Position numbers and translations under genes: made by a program | NCBI RefSeq assembly: GCF_003144245.1 | Contig: NW_020289982.1 | Location: forward strand, 558,001 to 622,000 | Source of the DNA: Jaminaea rosea | Taxonomy: Eukaryota; Basidiomycota; Exobasidiomycetes; Microstromatales | Reading direction: 5' to 3' | DNA: 64,000 nt | Notes under the pieces: generated by a model | Database searches by the model: none | The model's input: only the letters and a program-made list of their open reading frames with translations | What the model was told of the DNA's origin: nothing | Shown: piece by piece, positions 43,955 through 53,066 of the stretch | Numbering within the stretch: the first letter of the stretch is position 1 | Layout: each line of letters begins with the position of its first letter

Positions 43955-44383
43955 ATGTCCACCTCCAAGCGCCCATGGTACAAACCTACGCCCATCAATC
44001 GCGCGTTAGGTGGTCTCCTCTGCCTCTCCAATGCGCGCAAGGGCCCCCTCCTGTGCGGCGGCGGAGGATGCCATTGCTCTTGCTGTTCCCCCTCCCATCC
44101 ACCCGAGTCGGACGACGCGGCGCGCCAGGCCAGTGAGGCCGAGAAAGCCAAGGCGAGGAGCGAAGAACGTCAAGCTCGGTGGGACTATCGTAGCAAGAGG
44201 CTGGACGCAAGGGCTGAGAAGAGGAGTGAGAGAAAGGAGAAACGGCGAGAGAGGAAAGAGGCCAGGAGTGTGAGGGCCGCGAGGAGGAGCAGGAGTGGGA
44301 GGCAGCAGAGTGAGGATGAACAACAGGCGGCAACGACGACTTCGCCCGCTACGGAGGAACAGGCGCCGCCCTATACCCAATGA
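43955..44383 (+). CDS. Small Cys-rich, basic hypothetical protein
   Basis: A single exon could encode 142 residues from the ATG at 43955; another ATG at 43886 would add 23. The N-terminal 45 residues hold six cysteines, four of them in a tight cluster (GGGGCHCSCC at 35-44), after RPWYKPTPINRALGG. The rest is a highly charged Lys/Arg/Glu helix-like stretch (about 55-110) and a Gln/Thr-rich tail ending PPYTQ. The N-terminal Cys cluster could be a palmitoylation or metal site; this is a guess. No family is recognised, and it may be lineage-specific. The frame is long for its context and the opening looks protein-like, but expression evidence is needed. Confidence 0.45.
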   Translation: MSTSKRPWYKPTPINRALGGLLCLSNARKGPLLCGGGGCHCSCCSPSHPPESDDAARQASEAEKAKARSEERQARWDYRSKRLDARAEKRSERKEKRRERKEARSVRAARRSRSGRQQSEDEQQAATTTSPATEEQAPPYTQ

Positions 44384-45181
44384 GCATGGGCACAAAGGGG
44401 ATGGAGCCCCTCCGGTCACGCAGCTTCGTCGTTCGCCGCTATGAGGAGGGGACCAGCCCCGCGATGGTTGCACAGGAGGGAGCAGATGACAAGGGAGCAG
44501 ACGCAAGTGATACCGGTGGCTTTGGGGCTGCATTATTGCCAGAATGTAGTGCGGAGACAATGTCTGACTGTAGTCCCCTCAATACCAGGCCATACCCATC
44601 AAAGCGGGTGAGGTGTGCGTGTAGACGGCTGAGGTACCAAGCCGAATGAAGTGATTCTAGCTTGACGTGTTGCGCTAAGCCCGGTGTCTCACCTACGCGG
44701 TTGGGTCATTCAGTGCGCCAAGTGTCGCAGCATCGGGTTGTCGACGAGCAGAGAGCTTGCGGAGCTGTCAAGCGAGGTCAGAAGTGCGAACATGGACTGT
44801 TGATGAGGGAGGAAAGCGCCTCCGCCAGCACGCTCAAGCAACACCAGACGCCACTCAGGAAGACAGGAAGCGATTGCCAGCAGCGAGCCCAGCATTAGCC
44901 ATGGTCTGCCAGCTGAAGCGGCCACCTTCCTGAACGAGGGGCGACGCGGCCAAGGTGGTCGTGGACAGTCGGCAAGGAGCCTCGAGAAAACCCTCTTTCA
45001 TCGATGGAGACAGAGCATCCTGCTTTCACCGTCGTGCTCTGTCGCGCCTTAATGGGACGTGACGCAGACACGGAGCGACGCCAGAGATAGACTGAGTGTG
45101 AGGTGAAGGCGCTGCCGTCGAGTCGAGTAGACGTAAAGGAAAGACACGCTTTGCACTCGATACTATCTGAGCCCGCTCTGT
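44384..45181. other. Gene-poor interval
   Basis: Nearly 800 bp follow the small Cys-rich gene with no convincing coding frame. The open frames on both strands are short and lack protein-like composition. No repeat, tRNA or promoter element was recognised. It marks the left border of the accessory segment with the HNH-type genes. Confidence 0.5.
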
Positions 45182-47196
45182 TTACGCATCGTCGCCCTCG
45201 ATCTCGTCGTCATCATCGAACTCGCCGAGGATCCAATCAAGGCTCGTACGCCCTCCTTGACCGTCTTCGTCCTCTTCTTCTTCCTCTTCTTCGTAGTGCC
45301 CTTGCCTCCTATCCTCGTCTGCCTCTTGCTCTTCGTCGACCTCTTCCTCGTCCGTCTCATCCCGGGTATCCTCGATCTCCTCCTCATAACCCTCGAGCCA
45401 CCGCCTCTTTCGCGTCATGCCTGGCACACCAGCGTCTTGATCGGCAACTCTGACAAACTTGAGTCCACGAATTCGGGTGAGCAATTCGTGGAGGACCGTG
45501 TCGTCCAGACTCTCTCTTCGCAGGTGATTGAGCGGCACGCAGAGGAAGCGGACGCTACCGTCCTCGTACGGCTTGTCGGAGTTGGTGCGGTCCAGGCTCA
45601 TGGTTGAGAACGGCAGCGTGGCCCCAGACCGGTCGCAGCAGAGGCCGCCGCCGAGGCTTGCGTCTGTGGCCAACTTGAAGACGTGGCCAAAGGTAAGGTG
45701 GCCATCCTTCCTTGGGTCGCGCTTGCCGATGTTTTTGGCCCTGCGGATTGCCGCCCGTGCCCAGCCCCTGTAAGACGATGGGTGTCAGGCGGTTCCGTTC
45801 CGTGTCCGCGTCCTCTCCGCCCTCTTCCGTCTCACCTTCTGTAATCTCCTCTCTCCTCCCTTCTTTTCCTTAGAATTTGATACACTTAGCTTGAGTCGTT
45901 ACAATGGGCGGATAGGGTACGTTGCGGGATTAGCGACGGCTCATCATGGGGACTGCACCTTGCCTCACCTCTCAATCTTGTCCCCCGCAGCGCCCAAAGC
46001 GGGCGAAGCTGCCTCCGAGTCCACGCCCGCAGCGATCCAGATCTTATCACCTGAACTCAGCAAGTGCGAAGCGTCGGCGAACGCCTGGAATAGATGCCTC
46101 GCCGTCGACTCAGGGTAGCCGCTTTTGATGAAATTGCAGCCCAGGCAGCATGGTCTGTTTGTGACGGGGTCGTATATTGTACCCGGAACGATGCGGTCCG
46201 GCGAGAAGTTTGTCGAGGTGACCCCGACGCCCTTTGGATGCTTCTTGCCCTTGGTGTCTTTCCTCGCTCGTCGCTCGAAGGTCAATTCCACCCCGCACAG
46301 ATAACAAAAGGCGTCGTTCTCGACGGCGAAGAGCAGCGTCATCTCGAACAGCCTCTGGACCTCCTTCTCATGCCTGCCAGGGTCCTCGTTCCGCTTCTTG
46401 GAGGTCCGGTTCACGGCTTGCCTCGCCCACTCTTTGAGGAACTTGCGCTTTCCCTGCCAACGGACACTCTTCTCGCCGGCCTTCTCCGGATTGTCCCTCT
46501 TCCAACGCAGAAAGATCTCACCGGCCGCAGCGGACTCTTTGCGCATCCGTCTGAAGTCCTTTCTGGTAAAGACGTCGCGAATGCGCGTCTTGCGGACGCT
46601 GCGCTTGCCCTCCGCCCACCGCACGATCAGCTGCGCCAACTCCTGCTTGTCGAAAGCCAGAAGCCACCACATCTTCACCTGCTTGAATGAGTAAGTAAAA
46701 ATTGCCGTGCTGATGTGGCGGAGAATCCAGATTCCGTAGACCGCCTTGATGGTCCCGATCCGATCGACGTGCTCCAAAATAGTCTTGCGCAGTGTTTCCA
46801 GCTTTGGCAGGGCGTCTCGCACGCACTGGTCGTGACTATGCTGGTATCCACGAGGCACGTACGGGCTGCCCACGGGGAATAGGAAGTCGGGGAACACGGC
46901 GCCCGCGGACAGCTCGAACTGACGGAGCTCGACCTGCTCAAGCACTCGCTCGACGGTATCGTGCAGGGGGCACAGCCTCATCTGCGAGGTACTGGTAGTC
47001 GGAGGGGGGGGGGGGGTTGCAAATGGCAAAGGCGGGTGGAAGGTCAGTGCGAGACCGAGGCTGGGTGCCCGCCCGGATCATCACCTACCTCGCGGATCGC
47101 GATGTCGAGGTCAAGAGACTTGGCGGCCTGCACAATTTCTTGCGCCTGTCGCTCGTGGCCCACAGACTGCCAGCTGAGGGTCGTACAGCCGAGCAT
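45182..47196 (-). CDS. Putative double HNH/endonuclease VII-like nuclease
   Basis: Exons 47196-47089, 46981-45969 and 45767-45182 (introns 107 and 201 nt, both longer than typical here) encode 568 residues in one frame. Module 1 has C-x2-C at 262-265 (FCYLCGVEL), FSPDRIVPGTIYDP at 295-308 and CCLGCNFIKSGY with Cys 314, 315 and 318. This is the zinc-finger-plus-DR pattern of HNH/endonuclease VII folds. Module 2, mostly from exon 3, repeats it in weaker form: GLCCDRSGATLPF (417-418), MSLDRTNSDKPYEDG (430-444) and VRFLCVPLNHLRRES, with Cys450 and Asn454. The N-terminal 240 residues are helical and basic, without a known domain; the C-terminus is a 70-residue Asp/Glu tail. The start is the first ATG in the open frame, which itself extends upstream. 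Nuclease activity is inferred from pattern only. Confidence 0.62.
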
Positions 47197-47369
47197 TTCG
47201 GCCCAGGAGGACGCGGCCTTCGTCGTGAGCCAAGGGCGGACCCAGTCCCTCCACTGCGTGTTGAGCTTTGGTTCGGCTCGACTAGCCTGCGCTCAGACCC
47301 CTTCTTTGCCCTTATCTGGTCTCTTGAGCTCGAGTCTGTATCTCCTTCAGCTTCCTCCTTTTTGATCCG

Positions 47370-48428
47370 TCACTTTGAATCGACGTGCTTCACATTACTT
47401 TGCGTTGCTGACGCGTCGCCACCGTCAAGCGTGGACTTGATGAAGATGAGCTGCAGCGCTGCGTTCTGACGGCAGTATCGCAGCAGCAGAAAGGTCGGCA
47501 TATCATCGAGGTGCTGACGAACTACGTGGGTGTCGTCGTAGCGCCTGCGTAGCAGGGGAGTCAGTCCGGACACTGTAGACTTCGCAGAAGAGTCAGTGCT
47601 GCTCACCAGAAGTACACCAGCTTGTTCTGCGGCAACGACGCGAGTTGCAGCTGGTCGACAGTGAGGCCGCGGTCCGTCAAGTCCTTGCCACAGCCTCGAA
47701 GCGTCCGAGCAATGGCGTCGCCAATGTCGCCATTCATGAGACGTCGGACCCACTTCTTCGGCTTCGAACCGGCGCAGGCTGCTTCCTCGCTGCCGACCCC
47801 TTGGGCGTGGGCGTGGACCAGGCGCGACAGGTATCCTGCGCGCGGGCTGATCTCTTCGAGCTCCTCCTCGGCATCTTCTACCGTCATAGTCATGTCGTAT
47901 GCACTCGTGACGGTCGGGCGGGGGGAGCTGGACCCTCGCTGGGTTCGGTCGCGAGCGCTCTGCCTGGCCCTCTTGCGAGCTTTCTTGGCAGCCCTGTGTG
48001 TACGCAAAGTATGCTCTGGAGCGTCAGTTTGTGTCATGAGCAGTGATGCACGCAGCTCGCTCACTTGCGAGCGCCGGCGAGAATGAACTCGTTGAGCGAG
48101 GAGATCGACACATCGCTTGCGGTGTCGAGGTCGACCTCATCCTCACTCTGAGGACGAGCAACTCTGTCGAAGTCACGGAGCGGCAAGCTGTGAATCAGTT
48201 TTCCCGCCGTCTTGGCCCTTTGGCCACTGCCACTGACCTGTCTGCCTGCCTGAGGTCGCCCTTGGCCGCTCTGACCACCGACCTGGCGCACTGCGTCAAA
48301 GCCTTCTTGCGAGATTGCTTGACAAAGTCGTGGTTTGCCCCTGAGGCGCTGTTGCCGCTGGTACCCGCGTTGTATACGGTGGCGGCTGCGATGCTGAGAG
48401 CAGCGAGCCGGTCGACAAGGCTTGACAT
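47370..48428 (-). CDS. Orphan protein upstream of the HNH-type gene
   Basis: Four exons (48428-48238, 48187-48065, 47993-47607, 47544-47370; introns of 50, 71 and 62 nt) join in frame to give 291 residues, which supports a real gene. I do not recognise the product. The N-terminus is Ser/Ala-rich (MSSLVDRLAALSIAAATVYN), the middle is basic (AAKKARKRARQSARDRTQR) and then acidic (VEDAEEELEEISP). The C-terminal half looks folded: KKWVRRLMNGDIGDAIARTL, VDQLQLASLPQNKLVYFW, then RYDDTHVVRQHLDDMPTFLLLRYC. It ends 173 bp before the start of the HNH-type gene on the same strand. Joining the two into one gene was considered, but no good splice connects them. The first intron (50 nt, gtcagt donor) is the least certain. 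Confidence 0.55.
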
Positions 48429-48594
48429 GTTTATTTGTTGGTGAGTTGTGTTGGTGGGGCTTCGTTCTCAACGGGCGACGGGTAGGCGATTGACGACAAT
48501 CAGGGTTGGTAGTGTTGGTTGCAACGGAAAGAGCGGCGGGGGTCTTCTCAACCGACTATGCCCGTCCCTAAGTGGGGCGTACCGCTCGAGCGGA

Positions 48595-48761
48595 GCCCAG
48601 ATAGGTCGTGAGTGTGCGCGTGCTCATGAAGCAGGTACTGGGGTGCCCACAGGAATGAGGAAGTCCGGGAAGACGGCGTCGGCAGACAGCTCGAACTGCC
48701 CGCGCTCTACCCGCTCAAGCACCCGCTAGACGGCCTCGTGCAGGGGACCCAGCGCAGGCAT
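48595..48761 (-). pseudogene. Decayed fragment of the HNH-type gene (N-terminal part)
   Basis: The minus strand carries a degraded copy of the start of exon 2 of the intact gene at 45182-47196: it keeps PLHE, then RVLERVE, QFELSA, VFPDFL and PVGTPVP against PLHDTVERVLEQVE, QFELSAGAVFPDFLFPVGSPYVP. Similarity fades near 48595. It is a short, broken fragment with no room for a functional product. Confidence 0.75.
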
Positions 48762-48799
48762 AGCGAAGGGTCACCATACCCAGAGCCAGGTCCAGTGCT

Positions 48800-49680
48800 A
48801 CGATGAAGAGTCTTTGAAATTCCGCTGGCCGGAGCAGAGGCCTCATGACGCTTGAAGCCAGTCCTGCTTGCCGCCTCTCCGCACCAGCCCTTGACGAAGC
48901 TGCGCTTATTCAACCAATTCGTCCTCTGCTTTGCTACCTTCTCTGGGCTCTTCTCCCTCCACTGCCTCCACCTCTTGCCCTCTTCTTTGCATCATTCCTG
49001 CATGGTGTTGATATCTTGGCGAACCAAGAGGTGCTTGTTCCTTGTGCTACACACAGCCCGCCCACTCTCCGCCCACCTGACCAGCTGAGTGCCGAGGGCG
49101 GGCTTCATGAAGGCTACCAGCCAAGCGACTCTGAATGGCTTTGCATTGTACGCCAGCATGGTGAATAGCAAATGGCGGAGGCGCCATGCTGTGTGCACCT
49201 GGCATACGACCCGCACTCTGTCTCCAGCGGGGAGTGATGATTGCAAAGACTAATCGCTGCCCAAATTGCCTTGTTGAGGTCGACATGCTCGGCAGCAGTC
49301 ACAGCGCGCAGTGCCTTATCCAAGGCTTCAGCCTCAGCAGCTCGTTCTGCGTCCTGAACTTCCCGCTCGACACCTCCGCTGACTCCTTGGTAAACCGGTT
49401 CGTGACGCGAGAATACCATTGGCGGCCCGCGGGGATGTTGTGACCGAGTGATCTTGCCTTCATGACGGTCTTCTGCAGCTCCAAAGTGCGCTTGCAGTAG
49501 GCCATCGTGATGTCCGTGAACATGGCGGCCATCTTGTTGAAAGTCGGCGATGACGCTGGTGGATCTCTTCGACTTCTCCGAGTCACTCCCGCTTCCCCTC
49601 GATGTACGAGAAGAGGCTTGACTGCCTTCCTCTCCCGGATCGGCTCTGTGGGACGGCCGCGAAGGCAAGTAAGCGCCATG
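48800..49680 (-). pseudogene. Decayed second copy of the HNH-type gene (helical N-terminal region)
   Basis: Going down the minus strand, segments matching the intact gene in order are: an AEHVDLNKAIWAAI-like stretch (against LEHVDRIGTIKAVYGI), then RHLLFTMLAYNAKPFRVAWLVAF and QLVRWAES near 49160-49040 (against RHISTAIFTYSFKQVKMWWLLAF and QLIVRWAEG), then KRSFVKGW...SRTGFKRHE near 48900 (against KRKFLKEW...NRTSKKRNE). Neither zinc module is found. The part above about 49450 is related only weakly. The copy is broken and old, judging by protein identity near 40%. Confidence 0.65.
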
Positions 49681-50582
49681 CGACTAATGGCCTACTGAGA
49701 CACAGACTCAATCATGCAAGTCACACTCACCTCCCCAGCACGCACGCCTGCGGTGGATCTTCGAGCTGCAAAATCTCGAGCTTGCGCCGATGTGGCCAAA
49801 GCGCTTTCTCTTGTACTGGTAAGGCGGTGACAATGACTGGAGGCGCCTGGGCAGATTTAAGCTGAGCACGTCAGGTAGATGGTGAGCTTGGCGCGTGGAC
49901 CGCCGCCACATGAGACATGGCCAGCGCGATGAGCATGAAGAGTGAGTAGGGACTCCTTGCAGGTGCGCCATCGCGGATCAAGGCCAATGGCAGGCCGCGC
50001 TTTGGTTGGTAGATGCAGACGCAAGGTCGTGGATGAACTTGCGATGGAAGGTGAAGGACGGTCAGGCTCCCAGGGGGCGCTGGATACGGGCACAGCGCCG
50101 CTCTAGCTGATGATGTGTGCAGCCTGGGCGGTGTAGGCTTCCGGACAAGGTGTCAAAGTTGTACATGGTAGTTGAAGGGGGCTCTCGAGCGCGTTTGCGA
50201 GCTGCCCACACCTGCGAGGAGCAGACGACTGCGCATAGACGCTCGGTGACTGCACTGAGGCAGAAGGTGTGAAGCTGGTCTTGCGAGGTAGCTGGTGGAT
50301 TGGTGGTAGTGGTGAAGACGCTCGATGGGGCGACGCACTTGGCGTGCGGATGATTGCGAGCGGCGAGGGGTGATTAGCTATACGGAGGGTAGAGAGCTCA
50401 GCGAACGAAGAATGATTAAGGCACGAACACGGTCGGAGGATCAGCCGGACGAGGGCTCAGGGCGCGTGGCGTTGGCCTGTGCCTTGACACGAGACACAAG
50501 TAGGCACGAGCGATGGCATTAGAGTAGGACGCGAGCACAAAGAGAGGCACAAAGCATGATCGCAGAAACACATCCTTCTGTC
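49681..50582. other. Gene-poor interval beside the decayed copies
   Basis: About 0.9 kb with no convincing gene on either strand. The frames present are short and of shadow composition. It may hold further, unrecognisable remains of the HNH-type cluster. No inverted terminal repeats or target-site duplications were noticed at its borders. Confidence 0.45.
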
Positions 50583-52483
50583 TCACATCTCGCGCCGGCC
50601 GAGCATGAATTGAAGCAGCGCCAACGCAGAAGCGGGCGAATCGGTTGGGGTCATGTGCCCACTGTCGTCGATGATAGCGAAGAGGAGCCCTCGCTCGTTG
50701 ACGTAGGTGCCGTGCTTCTTTCCATCGGTGCCAATGAGCGCCTTCGTAGGCGGGTGGGCAAACCCTTGGGCGTTGGCCCAGGTCAGATTCTGGAGACCGA
50801 GCGCGGTACCGTTGGTTAGAATAAGACCATCGAGCTGCCCGTTGGAAATCACCGTACGCTTATTCTTCTCGATGACGCCGGCGAGGACCGTCTTGTCGGG
50901 CGATTGAGAGTTGTCACCGTCGGGGAAAACTCGACTGCCCAAGATGCTGGCCTGTGCGCACTGGCGCCAATTGATGTGAGGCGCGTGGAGATAGTCTTGC
51001 ACCTCGCGACGGCCGAAGAAGGTTGGGGGAGGGTTGGGCGTATTGGGGTTGCCGAGAGGATCCTTGTCAAAGGGCCCTGGTGGTCCACGATAATCGATTT
51101 TATAGATGTTCCAGTCTTTTCCCACCCCGGCCATGCTGGCATCTTCGTAAAGTCCGAAGCTGCCGCAGCCAATGTCGCTGTAGGAGGGAAGCTTGCCCTT
51201 GGGAGGGTAGTGAAGATTCTTCTCGGCGAAGCCGGTGTAGTTGCACTTGTCTGATGCAGCTTTGACCTTGCCGATTTGGGCATCGGTGACGTTCAGGATC
51301 TTCTTGTTCGCAACGAGGTACTCGTAGACGACGATGTCTTGCTGCAGTAGCTGATCCGTGACCACCCCGTCGACGATGTAGTTGCCTTGGACATCGACGC
51401 CATTCTTGTGCAGGTAAGACGTGATGTAGGGGACGTACAGGCCGGCATAGCTCTCGCCCGTAATGTAGAGCTTCTTGGCCTTGAGCTCAGGGAAGACACG
51501 ATACATGTTGTTGAGCCAGCCGCTGAATTGTTGGGCAACATCGTTCTCGTCCTTGGCCGTAGGCTGGCCGGTAGAGTAGCCGCTGTGTGAGGCAGGCACG
51601 TACGAGTCAGCAGGTCATTTCGAACTTGCAAAGAGGGTGATTGCGCGATACAAACGTGCCCACCGGCTGTTCGAGCCAAATGACAGTCGCCTGTGTGCCG
51701 TAGAAGATGTCAGTAGAGCACTCAAGGACACCGTCGATCCTCGCCAACCTACCTCGCGGGTCCAGGAGTCATTTGCTAAGACCGGCGGTTTGTCCTTGTC
51801 GAGCCATCGAATGGGTCCGTTCTCCTCGAGGAAACCGCTCAAGCTCGAGCAACCAGGGCCTCCATTACTGTATGCGCCCAGAAGAAGAGAAGTCAGAAGC
51901 CCATCTTCCTCTTTGCGACTGCTCTCGCATACTCACAGCCAAATGACAAGATCGTCCTTGCCCTTCGAGTTCTGATCAGCTCCAAACATCCAGTAGTACA
52001 ACGCCGTGTCATTTCCCGTTCTGAGCCTCTCGATGCTAGTGGGATCTAGATGCGCTTTTGGGTCGACGGGCATCAGACCAGCCCAACTCTCCGGTACGGC
52101 GAATGGGATGCCGGGGCTGTGGCCGTTGTCGACACTGTCAGCATCGGCTTGGACATCGGAATCACGCCAGCCACTCGCACTTACATGTGACTACCGACAT
52201 GATACTTGGCCGACGCCAGACTCTTGAAGCTTAACGTGCTCTTGATGTCGCCCTTGTTCTCGGTGGCACCAGGCTTCTGGGCGTAGTCGAGATGGGTGCT
52301 GAGGTCGGCGCTTTGAGGATCGCTCACAGCGCCGTGGCTTTGGTAGAGGTTGGCGACGTGGGCGGCAACATTCAGTGGCTTGCCATAGGCGGTAACCTCC
52401 TTGCCGGCCGTGGCCGGCGCTGCCTGTACGCCAGACGCCAGGGCGAGGCTGACTGCAAGATTCAAGAGAGGCAGAAGCCGCAT
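50583..52483 (-). CDS. Secreted serine carboxypeptidase (S10), copy 1
   Basis: Five exons (52483-52185, 52116-51937, 51867-51753, 51690-51656, 51582-50583; introns 68, 69, 62 and 73 nt) encode 542 residues. A signal peptide covers about 1-21 (LLPLLNLAVSLALASGVQA). Family motifs, several rebuilt across introns, are GIPFAVPESWAGLMP, DLVIWLNGGPGCSS, WLEQPVGTGYS, YITGESYAG with the nucleophile Ser254, NGQLDGLILTNG with Asp461 and DDSGHM with His519. It removes C-terminal residues from peptides, in the vacuole or outside the cell; the absence of an HDEL or anchor suggests secretion or vacuolar sorting. Potential N-glycosylation sites (NVT, NYT, NGT, NLT) are frequent. The neighbour 0.6 kb upstream is a paralogue in the same orientation, so the pair arose by tandem duplication. 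Confidence 0.93.
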
Positions 52484-53066
52484 GCTGGTGGTGGAGGAAG
52501 AGGTGTAAAGTATACAAGGACGGAGAAGAAGGCGTTAGCTGAGCAGAAAAGGGGGCGCTACGTTTCCATTGAGAAGGGCATCAGCTGTTCGCCTCTTGCC
52601 TCGAACGATGTCCGTACCGTCGAGCCATCGAGTGGCATTGTGGTGCCGCTTTCCACCTCTAGGAAGCGGGCCGCGAGGTCTATGCCGCACGACGGTATGA
52701 GCACCTGCAATGCAGGCAGAACGGACAATGGCGGCGAGCAAGTGATCATCGGCGGGCCGTGAGGAGGAAGCGGCGCTTCTCTCGAGCCTGGGCATATCTG
52801 CGTCCGCGGCGAGAATGACTGAGGGCGAGCGGGTCGGAGACATAGCATTACGGAGCAAAGAGGAAGGTAATGTTCAACAAAGCGGAGCATCAGTGGCAGT
52901 GTGAACATTCTCCGGAGCAATGAGATTGATGCTTGCGTGGGTGCGAGGCGGTCCAGTCGCGTGGGAATGACGCTAGCACCTCGTCGCTTGGGTCGTCAAG
53001 AGGTGGCAGTACCGTAGGAGACGGTCATAGCCCCCTCGCACGACTCTCGAATCTCTCTCTCCCTTC
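52484..53066. promoter_or_regulatory. Intergenic region between the two carboxypeptidase genes
   Basis: 583 bp containing the promoter of copy 1 and the 3' end of copy 2, both on the minus strand. On the minus strand a TATAC-containing AT-rich patch lies about 20-30 bp before the copy 1 ATG (52505-52517), more likely leader than TATA box. Nothing else stands out. Confidence 0.4.

Noticed and set aside
44380-44925. Short frames in the gap before the HNH-type gene
   Set aside because: They lack protein-like composition, splice partners and any similarity.
47370-48428. One long gene made of the orphan plus the HNH-type gene
   Set aside because: No donor with acceptable consensus and correct phase joins the orphan's last exon to the HNH frame; the only in-phase option (gtgaag) lacks a pyrimidine tract before the acceptor.
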